Under the pieces are notes generated by a model that was not told the DNA's origin, ran no database searches, and was given only the letters and a program-made list of their open reading frames with translations. This document shows positions 16,711-24,748 of a stretch of 64,000 nucleotides of DNA, piece after piece. Source of the DNA: Alphaproteobacteria bacterium (GTDB lineage Bacteria > Pseudomonadota > Alphaproteobacteria > Micropepsales > Micropepsaceae); contig CANJBZ010000011.1 in the NCBI GenBank assembly GCA_947473475.1, positions 32,322 through 96,321 of the forward strand, in the 5' to 3' direction. Numbering within the stretch: position 1 is the first letter of the stretch; the number at the start of each line of letters is the position of its first letter. The position numbers were made by a program, and so were the translations under genes.

Positions 16711-18081
16711 CTAGTCTTTGGGCTGCGGCAGATCGGTCAGCCGGAGTGCGCTGACCGCCGCGCCGGCAAACGAGAAAATCGCACCGACCCAGATGGCGGC
16801 CGCCGCCCCCGGCATGAAGCGCGCCAATGCAAAGGCGGTCAGCGCCGCTCCGACCGTTTGCCCAAGCAGCCGGGCCATGGCCTGCATTCCGCTTGCTCCA
16901 CCGCTGCGTGAGCGTGGCGCGGCGGCCTGAATGGTCCGGTTGTTGGGCGACTGGTACAGCCCGAAGCCCGCCCCTGCCAGCGCCATGCGCCAGACGATGT
17001 CGAGCGTGCTCGTCTGCTCCGAGAGCATCGCCAGGGCGGCAAGACCAAGCCCGAACGCCACCAGCCCCAGCAGGCCAAGCAGGCCCGCGGGATAGCGGTC
17101 GGACAGCTTGCCCGCAATCGGAGCAAACACCGCCGTCGCGAGAGGCCATGGCGTCATCAGGAGCCCGGTGTGAACGGGTGAGTACCCAAGCTGTTCAAGA
17201 TGAAACGGCAGCGCAATCAGCGCCATCGTCTGCGCCACGAACGAGCAGATCGACGTTCCAACGGACAGGCTGAACATCGGCAGGCGAAGCAGATCGATGG
17301 GTAGTAGCGGAAGCGGCATCCGCATCTGCCGCCGGAACAAGACAAAGCCGGCAAGCAGCGTGAACGCCAATTCGGCGGCCGCCACGACGATGGGTGTCGG
17401 ACGGCTCAACGCATCCAAGAATATGATCAATGTGCCGAAGGTGACGGCGCTTAGAATTGCGCTCGTGACGTCGAAAGGATGGGTGGTTCGCGGCGTTTCG
17501 GGCAGTGCATAGATACCGATCGCAACCGCCACGATTGTGATGGGGACTTTGACGGCGAACAGCCATGGCCATGGTGCGACAGCAAGAACGGAGCTTGCGA
17601 TGGTCGGTCCCGCCGCGGCTGAGACCGCGATAACCACCGCGTTGATGCCGATCCCATAACCCAGCCGGTTGATGGGATGGATGAAGCGAACCAGCGCCAT
17701 GTTGACGCTCATGACCCCGGCAGCGCCCAAACCCTGTATGACGCGCATCAATGTCAGGACGGTCAGCGATGGCGCCAGCGCGCAGCCTAAAGAGGCACAT
17801 CCGAACAGGACCAGGCCGCCGAGATAGACTCGCTTGTAGCCGAGAATGTCGCCGGCCGAGGCGAGCGGCAGAAGCGAGAGCATGATCGCCATCTGATAGG
17901 CGTTGACGATCCACACCGAAGACGAAGCGTCGATGTTCAGATCGGCGCCGATCGTCGGCAGCGCCACATTGACGATGGTCTGATCGATGACCGTGATGAA
18001 GATCGCCAGTCCGATGGTCAAAATAGCCCAGCGGCGCTGGCCTATCGGCAGCCCATCGAGATTGGCTTGAGGCGCTTTCAA
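16711..18081 (-). CDS. DHA2-family MFS efflux transporter
   Basis: A 456-residue multi-spanning membrane protein of the drug:H+ antiporter-2 type (14 helices). Signatures are DQTIVNVALPTIGADL in helix 1, the D-x2-G-x-[KR]-[KR] loop as GDILGYKRVYLGG, and the antiporter-type RVIQGLGAAGVMSVN. The start appears to be a TTG at 18081; no better in-frame ATG upstream was seen. Substrates cannot be predicted. It stands alone, convergent with the Flp gene. Confidence 0.88.
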   Translation of the reverse strand: MKAPQANLDGLPIGQRRWAILTIGLAIFITVIDQTIVNVALPTIGADLNIDASSSVWIVNAYQMAIMLSLLPLASAGDILGYKRVYLGGLVLFGCASLGCALAPSLTVLTLMRVIQGLGAAGVMSVNMALVRFIHPINRLGYGIGINAVVIAVSAAAGPTIASSVLAVAPWPWLFAVKVPITIVAVAIGIYALPETPRTTHPFDVTSAILSAVTFGTLIIFLDALSRPTPIVVAAAELAFTLLAGFVLFRRQMRMPLPLLPIDLLRLPMFSLSVGTSICSFVAQTMALIALPFHLEQLGYSPVHTGLLMTPWPLATAVFAPIAGKLSDRYPAGLLGLLGLVAFGLGLAALAMLSEQTSTLDIVWRMALAGAGFGLYQSPNNRTIQAAAPRSRSGGASGMQAMARLLGQTVGAALTAFALARFMPGAAAAIWVGAIFSFAGAAVSALRLTDLPQPKD

Positions 18082-18174
18082 TGACGGCGTCCAAATAGCA
18101 TGTGACGCGGAATTACGGGAAAGCAGGCGTTCCGTCTATGGGATGCTGGTGAAGATAGAGCGCGAACCGATCCC

Positions 18175-18531
18175 TCAAGTCTGAAGTTTACGGAAAAAGC
18201 AGGTCGGCGCGCCCGTGTGACAGGCGGGCCCGATCTGCTCCACTTTGAAGACCAGCGTGTCGCCATCGCAGTCCACGTACGCTGCAACAAGCCGCTGCGT
18301 GTGACCGCTGGTTTCGCCTTTACGCCACAGCTTGGACCGGGAGCGCGACCAATAGGTGACCTCGCCGGTTTCCAGCGTGATGCGCAGCGCTTCGGCGTTC
18401 ATCCAGGCCATCATCAGGACGTCGCCGTTCTTCGCGTCCTGGGCGATTGCCGGCACCAAGCCATTGGCGTCGAATGAGACGGCGGCGAGAAATTCGTCCC
18501 GCGAAATTGTTCCCGTCACCGAAATGCCCAA
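18175..18531 (-). CDS. hisI: Phosphoribosyl-AMP cyclohydrolase
   Basis: A 118-residue HisI, which opens the purine ring of phosphoribosyl-AMP in histidine biosynthesis. Conserved pieces are [36 protein letters not shown] and the metal ligands [12 protein letters not shown] with [14 protein letters not shown] start at 18531 follows the upstream small gene by two bases, so the two are co-transcribed. The other his genes are not in the window. Length matches stand-alone bacterial HisI. Confidence 0.93.
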   Translation of the reverse strand: MGISVTGTISRDEFLAAVSFDANGLVPAIAQDAKNGDVLMMAWMNAEALRITLETGEVTYWSRSRSKLWRKGETSGHTQRLVAAYVDCDGDTLVFKVEQIGPACHTGAPTCFFRKLQT

Positions 18532-18533
18532 GG

Positions 18534-18833
18534 TTACACCCGCACTCCGGAAAACGACTGCGTGCCGAACATCCCGAGCTTGACCGTGCCGTTGATGTTG
18601 TCGCCGCTGACCGTCCCGTTAAATTCCAAGGTGATGGCCATCGGCTTCGTGACCGAAGCCTTCCATCGCACATTGTCGCCACTGACGGTCACGTCGTCGA
18701 CTTTCCTGGGATCGCTTCCTGCCGCGCTTTGGGTGGCGGTCGCCGTGCCTCCGGCGGTCGAAACGACAAGCGTGCTCTCCTGCGCGCCCATCGGCGTATT
18801 CACCGACAATTTCCAAGTGCCATCGACTGCCAT
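18534..18833 (-). CDS. Small beta-rich protein of unknown function
   Basis: A 99-residue protein without signal peptide. It has the pattern [20 protein letters not shown] ... [28 protein letters not shown], an alternating-strand arrangement that suggests a small beta-barrel or beta-sandwich. Similar short proteins occur in soil Alphaproteobacteria without assigned function. A clear GAAGGAGAA lies upstream of the ATG at 18833. It is directly upstream of hisI and co-transcribed. Confidence 0.65.
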   Translation of the reverse strand: MAVDGTWKLSVNTPMGAQESTLVVSTAGGTATATQSAAGSDPRKVDDVTVSGDNVRWKASVTKPMAITLEFNGTVSGDNINGTVKLGMFGTQSFSGVRV

Positions 18834-18865
18834 GGGCTTCTCCTTCGTTTGATTGTGTTACCGGT

Positions 18866-20020
18866 CTATCCGGCTTGTTGCAGGCGTTCGAAGCCGTGCG
18901 TCAGATCCGTCTTGAGATCTTCAACGTCTTCCAAGCCAATATGGAGGCGCAGCATCGGACCTTCCAGCTTCGGCGGAAACGAGCGCGGCATGTGGCCGGG
19001 CACAACCAGGCTTTCAAAGCCGCCCCAGGAATAGCCAAGACCGAAATGCTCGAAGCCGTCACACATCGCGTCCACTGCCTTTTCGGAAGCCGGCTTCAGG
19101 ATGACGCTGAACAGGCCGGAGGCTCCGGTGAAATCGCGTTTCCACAGCACGTGCCCGGAATCGTCATGCATCGGCGGATAGAGCACGCGGGCGACTTCCG
19201 GGCGGGACTTCAGCCAGGCCGCGATTTCGATCGCGCTCTCCTGATGGCGGCGCAAACGCACGCCCAGCGTCCGCAAGCCCCGCATGGCGAGATACGCATC
19301 ATCGCCCGATGAGCAGAGGCCCAGCGTGCCGTGTGTCTCGACCAGCCGGTCCTTCCACGCCTCGTTGGCCGTGATGGCTCCCATCATCACGTCAGCATGG
19401 CCGCTGATATATTTTGTCGCCGCTTGCACCGACAGATCGACGCCATGGCCGAGCGCGTTGAAATACAGCGGCGTTGCCCAGGTGTTGTCCAGGATGACAG
19501 CCGCGCCGCGCTCATGGGCGACACGCGCGATGGCCGGAACGTCCTGCACCTCGAAGCTGAACGAGCCGGGGCTTTCCACAAACACAGCCTTGGTTTCGGG
19601 CCGGAACTGCTGCGCGATATCCGCGCCGACATGCGGTTCGAAATAGGTCGTGGAGATGCCGTACCGTTTGGCGATCTTCTGACAGAAGACGCGTGTCGGG
19701 CCATAGACGGAATCCGTCACCAGAATGTGGTCCCCGGCGGAGCACGTGGTCAGAATTGCAAGTGTGCACGCCGAAAGGCCCGATGGCGTAAGCACCGTCC
19801 GCGCGCCGCCTTCCAGCTCACACAGGGCTTGCTCCAGCCCCCGCGTCGTCGGCGTTCCCCGGCGGCCATAGGTATAGGGCTGCGCTTCGGTGCGCATGGT
19901 CTCGACGTCGGGAAAAAGGATGGTGGAGGCGCGGTAGACGGGTGTGTTCACGGCGCCCGCGTGCTGCGCCGGGTCGCGTCCCAATTCCACTAGCCTCGTG
20001 TCTTTGCGCCGCATATTCAT
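18866..20020 (-). CDS. metC: Cystathionine beta-lyase
   Basis: A 384-residue PLP enzyme of the Cys/Met metabolism family that cleaves cystathionine to homocysteine. Conserved features are YGRRGTPTTRGLEQALCELEGG, the PLP-contacting VILDNTWATPLYF and the Schiff-base lysine Lys203 in VQAATKYISGHADVMMG, then the alphaproteobacterial-type end LRLHIGLEDVEDL. The absence of a gamma-lyase-type insertion favours MetC. It lies downstream of the OPT transporter and CysK/SseA cluster on the same strand, consistent with a sulfur amino-acid region. Confidence 0.9.
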   Translation of the reverse strand: MNMRRKDTRLVELGRDPAQHAGAVNTPVYRASTILFPDVETMRTEAQPYTYGRRGTPTTRGLEQALCELEGGARTVLTPSGLSACTLAILTTCSAGDHILVTDSVYGPTRVFCQKIAKRYGISTTYFEPHVGADIAQQFRPETKAVFVESPGSFSFEVQDVPAIARVAHERGAAVILDNTWATPLYFNALGHGVDLSVQAATKYISGHADVMMGAITANEAWKDRLVETHGTLGLCSSGDDAYLAMRGLRTLGVRLRRHQESAIEIAAWLKSRPEVARVLYPPMHDDSGHVLWKRDFTGASGLFSVILKPASEKAVDAMCDGFEHFGLGYSWGGFESLVVPGHMPRSFPPKLEGPMLRLHIGLEDVEDLKTDLTHGFERLQQAG

Positions 20021-20149
20021 TCCTTTAGGATCGGCCGGAGCGGCCAGTCAAAAGCCCATACGACCAGTCCGGCGAGTCCCGCAAGGGCCGCGATCAATGA
20101 TGATCGCCTGTCGCCGCGCGCTGTTGGCCGGCCGGCGCGGCGATGCTGC

Positions 20150-22126
20150 TCATTCTGTCCGGGCCGCGCGACGGACCATCCAACCGTAGAGCAGGACGAT
20201 TGCGGTCACAAAGGCGACGGCCCCCATAACATCCGCCGCCTCAAAATTCGCCGGCGCCAGCGCCAACGGCGCGTCGCTGTTTAGTCCAACGATCAGCGCC
20301 GCCAGCAGTACGCCGAACAAACTCTCGCCCACGATCATTCCAGAGGCGACCAGCACACCCAAATGCCGTCCGCGTTCGGGGTCGGCGGTGCGCGCTACCC
20401 GTCGATTGTACCACCAGCCGATCAGGGTGCCGATCATCACCGGCAATGTCGCGGCCATGGGCAGGTAGATTCCCATGCCCACCGCGAGCGGCGGCAAGCG
20501 CATCCATTTGCGCGAGGCGAAAAAAGAATCCAGCGCGACGACGACCGCGCCGAGCAGCATGCCGATGCCGATCATATTCCAATCGAGCTTGCCGCCGATA
20601 ACACCCAAAGCCAGCGTGGAAATCAGACTGGCTTGCGGAGCGGGCAGGGGCTTTGCCGAAATGCCCGAGACGTTGGGCGCGCCTGCAAAACCATAGGCCT
20701 GCGCCAGCAGGTTCAAAATCGGCGGGATCACGAGCGACCCCGCGATAATCCCGATAATGAGCGCGATCTGCTGCCGCCACGGCGCGGCGCCGACCAATTG
20801 CCCGGTTTTTAGATCTTGAAGGTTGTCGTTTGAGGTAACCGCCACGCCGAAGATGATCGCCACCGTGAACAGGGCGAATGCCACCAGCGCGGGCGCCGTC
20901 TCGGTGCTGACCGGCGCAATCAGCAGGAGAATGGCCGAGCACGACACGATGGCAAGAATGCCGACGCCTGAAACGGGGCTGTTTGAGGAGCCGATCAGAC
21001 CGGCCATGTAGCCGCAGATCGCCGCCACAAAGAAACCGGCAATCACCACGAACGGAAGCGCCACCAGTGTGAGGGGCAAGGCCGATCCGGCAATCGCGGT
21101 ACCGCGCGTGAAATTCCACAGCAGCGCCGCGATCAGAATTAAACAAGCGATGCTCAAACCGATGATGGTCCGCCCGGAAAGGTCGCGATCCGTTTGATCG
21201 CCGGACGTCGCAACGGCGGACCGCGCAGCGGCAACCGTTTGCACAAAGCCGGATACCAGGGGGTGCGCCAGCCGCCCCAACGTCCACAGGGCGGCGACCG
21301 CCATTGCCCCTGCGCCCAGAAAGCGTACCTGCGTCGTCCAGATATGCATCACATGCGCACCAAGCGCGAGATTGGGTTCCGGAGTCGCGGCGGTCAGTAT
21401 CGGTACCGCGACCGCCCATGCGATCAACAGGCCGGTAAACATCGCAACGCCGACGGTGATGCCGACGAGATGGCCCGCGCCGAGAAGCGCCAGCGAAAAG
21501 GTGAGATTGTAGCCGGTAGCGGAATCGGGTCCGAGGCGGAAGAAGCCGGACAGCTCGGCGGCGGCAAGCCGGGTCGCAGCGAACACGGCAAGACCCGCCG
21601 AGGCGACGGCGCCCAGCACAATCGCCAGCAAGCCTTCACGCGCCGCTTTCGCACCCGCACCGCTATCGTGCAAATGGGAGCCGACCTTCAAAACTTCGGC
21701 GGCGGCAACACCTTCCGGGTACGGAAGATCGGAATTGGTCACCAAGGCCCGCCGCAAGGGAATCGTAAACAGCACGCCGAGCGTCCCGCCCGAGGCGCAG
21801 ACCAGAAAGGATTCCCAAAACGGAAATCCGGCCCACCAGCCGACAATCACCAAACCGGGCAGCACGAAAATGATCGAGGCAATGGCGCCCGCCGCGGATG
21901 CGACCGTCTGGACGATATTGTTTTCGCGGATGTTCGAGCCGGGGAAGACACTCAGCACCGCCATGGAAATCACGGCCGCCGGAATCGACGAGGCGATGGT
22001 GAGCCCCACCTTGAGGCCGAGATAGACATTGGCTGCCGTAAACACGAGGGTAATCGCGCAGCCGAGCAGGACTCCGCGGACCGTCAATTCCGCGCCCTGC
22101 CGGTAAGCTGTATCCGCAGCCTTCAT
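20150..22126 (-). CDS. OPT-family oligopeptide transporter
   Basis: A 658-residue integral membrane protein with about 15 hydrophobic segments. The N-terminus (QGAELTVRGVLLGCAITLVFTAANVYLGLKVGLT) is the classic OPT opening, and NNIVQTVASAAGA and ATYNLTFS-like stretches follow. Bacterial OPT proteins import peptides or metal chelates. The start was put at the ATG 22126, behind AAAGGGGCG, rather than a TTG 18 bases upstream. It is tightly placed after the GNAT gene in a run with SseA and CysK, hinting at peptide- or thiol-derived sulfur uptake. Confidence 0.9.
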   Translation of the reverse strand: MKAADTAYRQGAELTVRGVLLGCAITLVFTAANVYLGLKVGLTIASSIPAAVISMAVLSVFPGSNIRENNIVQTVASAAGAIASIIFVLPGLVIVGWWAGFPFWESFLVCASGGTLGVLFTIPLRRALVTNSDLPYPEGVAAAEVLKVGSHLHDSGAGAKAAREGLLAIVLGAVASAGLAVFAATRLAAAELSGFFRLGPDSATGYNLTFSLALLGAGHLVGITVGVAMFTGLLIAWAVAVPILTAATPEPNLALGAHVMHIWTTQVRFLGAGAMAVAALWTLGRLAHPLVSGFVQTVAAARSAVATSGDQTDRDLSGRTIIGLSIACLILIAALLWNFTRGTAIAGSALPLTLVALPFVVIAGFFVAAICGYMAGLIGSSNSPVSGVGILAIVSCSAILLLIAPVSTETAPALVAFALFTVAIIFGVAVTSNDNLQDLKTGQLVGAAPWRQQIALIIGIIAGSLVIPPILNLLAQAYGFAGAPNVSGISAKPLPAPQASLISTLALGVIGGKLDWNMIGIGMLLGAVVVALDSFFASRKWMRLPPLAVGMGIYLPMAATLPVMIGTLIGWWYNRRVARTADPERGRHLGVLVASGMIVGESLFGVLLAALIVGLNSDAPLALAPANFEAADVMGAVAFVTAIVLLYGWMVRRAARTE

Positions 22127-22144
22127 TGCGCCCCTTTCGGCCAA

Positions 22145-22699
22145 TTAAAGGCCGGGAAAATCCGGCGGAACGAGCACCACTCGATCCGCGCGGGCATGGG
22201 GCACAAAACCTGCCCGCTGATAGGTAACAAGCGCCTTCTTGTGATCGAGCGTGCAGGTATTGACCAGCAGCCGCTTGATCGGCTCGTCCCAGCACAGCTC
22301 GATGACCTGGTGCAAAAACCAGGGGCCGATGCGCCGGCCGGTGAATTCCGGCATCAATCCGAAATAAGCGATGTTGGCGATTCCAGGCTCAAGAAAATCC
22401 AGTTCGGCCATGCCGCCGGGCACGCCGCCGAGATACAGCGTGTAAAGCGCGAGTTTGGGATCGGCCAGATGCGTCTTCAGCCTGTCATCGGACCATTGCC
22501 GCCGCTCTACCCAGAAATAGGGCTGGCCGATGGTGGCGTAGAGGTAGCGATAGAAATGCACGGGGGGATTGTCGCTGCGCAGGAGCGCGGTCTTCATGAG
22601 CGGGGCCGGAGGCGGAGCATGGACCGGCCGGTACTCCATCGCCAGATAGGTCACGGTCGCCGAGAGTGCTCGCGGTTCTCTGTCCTTCGCGCGCTTCAT
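22145..22699 (-). CDS. GNAT-family N-acetyltransferase
   Basis: A 184-residue acetyltransferase. The acetyl-CoA fold is seen in LYTLYLGGVPGGMAELDF, IAYFGLMPEFTGRRIGPWFLHQVIE (with the R/Q-x2-G-x-G/A-type motif GRRIG) and LVNTCTLDHKKALVTYQRAGFVP. The start at 22699 gives an ATGA overlap with the sulfurtransferase stop. The substrate is unknown; its place in a sulfur-metabolism operon may be informative but is not proof. Confidence 0.83.
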   Translation of the reverse strand: MKRAKDREPRALSATVTYLAMEYRPVHAPPPAPLMKTALLRSDNPPVHFYRYLYATIGQPYFWVERRQWSDDRLKTHLADPKLALYTLYLGGVPGGMAELDFLEPGIANIAYFGLMPEFTGRRIGPWFLHQVIELCWDEPIKRLLVNTCTLDHKKALVTYQRAGFVPHARADRVVLVPPDFPGL

Positions 22700-23562
22700 C
22701 GCAGGTTTGTCTCCACGGGTGCGTCTTGGCGGGCCCCCCATTCCGACCATGAGCCGTCGTAGAGGGCAGTCCTCTCTGCACCGGCAAGCTCAAGAGCGAG
22801 GGACAGAATGGCGGCGGTGACGCCCGAGCCGCAAGAGGTCACGACCGGCCGGGCGAGATCGACGCCGCGCTCGGCAAAAAGCTGTTTCAATTCGGTGGCG
22901 GAACGCATCGTGCCTTCCGCTGCCAGCACGTCTGCGTAGTAGACGTTCACCGAGCCGGGGATGTGACCCGGCCGCACGCCGGGACGCGGCTCCTGCTCCT
23001 CACCGCGAAAGCGGGAGGGGCTGCGTGCATCGGCGACCTGCTCGTTGCGGCTTTCGACGTTGCTTCGCATGGCCGCGAAATCGCGGATCATTTGCGGCTG
23101 CACGCGTGGGGTAAAATGGCTGCGGGCAGCTGTGGTGACCGATGTGCTCTCGACGGTGCGGCCCTCTTTACGCCATTTGGGAAAACCGCCGTCGAGCACG
23201 GCGGTGTTCGCGTGGCCCATGGCGCGCATCATCCACAGCGCCCGCGGCGCAGAATAAATGCCTGCGCCGTCATAGAAGACCACCATGTCCTGATCGCCGA
23301 TGCCCAGTTTGCGCACGCTGCTCGCAAACGCGATTGGGTCGGGCAGCATATGCGGTAGCTCGGTCGTCTGATCGGAAATGGCGTCGATGTCGAAGAAGAC
23401 GGCGCCGGGAATGTGACTGGTCTGATATTCGCTGCGCGCGTTACGTCCTGCTTGCGGCAGGTACCACGACGCATCGGCGACGACGACGTCAGGCCGGTAC
23501 AGATTCTGCGCCAGCCATTCGGTCGAAACGAGGGAAGACTGAATCATCTTGGAAGCTTTCAA
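22696..23562 (-). CDS. sseA: 3-mercaptopyruvate/thiosulfate sulfurtransferase
   Basis: A 288-residue protein with two rhodanese domains. The inactive N-terminal one has SEYQTSHIPGAVFFDID. The C-terminal catalytic one has Cys244 in the loop CGSGVTA, which is the mercaptopyruvate-type loop (CGSGVTA, as in E. coli SseA) rather than a thiosulfate type. It transfers sulfur from mercaptopyruvate to thiol acceptors or cyanide. It lies 12 bases after CysK and overlaps the GNAT gene. Confidence 0.9.
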   Translation of the reverse strand: MKASKMIQSSLVSTEWLAQNLYRPDVVVADASWYLPQAGRNARSEYQTSHIPGAVFFDIDAISDQTTELPHMLPDPIAFASSVRKLGIGDQDMVVFYDGAGIYSAPRALWMMRAMGHANTAVLDGGFPKWRKEGRTVESTSVTTAARSHFTPRVQPQMIRDFAAMRSNVESRNEQVADARSPSRFRGEEQEPRPGVRPGHIPGSVNVYYADVLAAEGTMRSATELKQLFAERGVDLARPVVTSCGSGVTAAILSLALELAGAERTALYDGSWSEWGARQDAPVETNLR

Positions 23563-23574
23563 GCTGAAATAAAC

Positions 23575-24618
23575 TTACTCAAATGGGATTGGCGGCAAGG
23601 GCAGTGGCGAGGCCAGCCACTCCGGGACCGGCAAATTCTTGGAACGCAAAAATTCGGGATTGAAAAGTTTGCTCTGATAGCGGGTGCCGTAATCGCACAA
23701 GATCGTCACGATGGTGTGTCCAGGACCCATTTGCTGAGCCAGCCGGATCGCTCCCGCGATGTTGATGCCGCTGGAACCGCCCAGACACAGGCCCTCATCC
23801 CGCATGAGATCGAAAATGATCGGCAGGGCTTCTTCATCCGGAATTTGAAAAGCATCGTCGATCGGCGCATCTTCCAGATTGCCGGTCACGCGGCCCTGAC
23901 CAATACCTTCGGTAATGGACGTGCCTTCCGCGTGCAGCTCACCGGTTTTGATCCAGGAATAAATCGCCGCCCCCATCGGATCGGCGACGGCGGTCACGAT
24001 TTTCGGATTGCGCAGCTTCAGCGCCATCGAAACGCCCGCAAGCGTTCCACCCGTTCCAACCGAGCAGATGAAGCCATCCACCTTGCCGTCGGTCTGACGC
24101 CAAATCTCGGGGCCGGTGGTTTCGACATGCGCTTCGCGGTTGGCGATATTGTCGAATTGGTTCGCCCAGATCGCGCCGCGCGGTTCGGACTTTGCGAGCT
24201 GCTCGGCCAGACGTTGCGAGAGCTTCACGTAATTGTTCGGGTCCTTATAGGGGACGGCCGGCACTTCGATGACCTGCGCGCCGAGCAGACGCAGCGCGTC
24301 CTTCTTTTCTTGGCTCTGGGTATCGGGAATGACGATCACCGATTTCAGGCCAAGCGCATTGCCGACCACGGCGATACCGATGCCGGTATTGCCGGCGGTC
24401 CCTTCGACCACCGTGCCGCCAGGCTCCAGAAGGCCGTCGGCAATCGCGTTCTTGATGATGAAGAGGGCGGCACGATCCTTGACCGACTGCCCGGGATTCA
24501 TGAACTCCGCCTTGCCCAAAATCTCGCAGCCCGTAAGTTCGGAAGGCCCCTTCAGCCGGATGAGAGGCGTGTCGCCGATAGCGGCTAGTACGTCTTCTTT
24601 GATGTGAATTGAGGACAT
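23575..24618 (-). CDS. cysK: Cysteine synthase A (long alphaproteobacterial form)
   Basis: A 347-residue PLP enzyme that makes cysteine from O-acetylserine and sulfide. The lysine Lys48 in NPGQSVKDRAA binds PLP, EGTAGNTGIGIA contacts the substrate, and GTGGTLAGVSMALK is the phosphate loop. A C-terminal extension of about 30 residues (RYQSKLFNPEFLRSKNLP) is typical of the longer alphaproteobacterial enzymes. It heads the operon CysK-SseA-GNAT-OPT. Confidence 0.93.
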   Translation of the reverse strand: MSSIHIKEDVLAAIGDTPLIRLKGPSELTGCEILGKAEFMNPGQSVKDRAALFIIKNAIADGLLEPGGTVVEGTAGNTGIGIAVVGNALGLKSVIVIPDTQSQEKKDALRLLGAQVIEVPAVPYKDPNNYVKLSQRLAEQLAKSEPRGAIWANQFDNIANREAHVETTGPEIWRQTDGKVDGFICSVGTGGTLAGVSMALKLRNPKIVTAVADPMGAAIYSWIKTGELHAEGTSITEGIGQGRVTGNLEDAPIDDAFQIPDEEALPIIFDLMRDEGLCLGGSSGINIAGAIRLAQQMGPGHTIVTILCDYGTRYQSKLFNPEFLRSKNLPVPEWLASPLPLPPIPFE

Positions 24619-24748
24619 AAGGGGCTCAGCGAGGTTAAGGAGCGAACCTAATGAGGCAGACGCGGCGCTTCAAGGACGCTTACGCGCCTGGAACCGCGGC
24701 CACCGGTAGCCTAAACTGGCTCAAACAATGACATCCGGAGGGGATCCC

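Noticed and set aside
20241..21419. A 392-codon minus-strand frame within the OPT gene
   Set aside because: It is an alternative frame of the same strand; the OPT frame shows hydrophobic helices and family motifs.
21194..22762. A 522-codon open frame opposite the OPT transporter and GNAT genes
   Set aside because: It spans two well-supported genes and has no recognisable domains.
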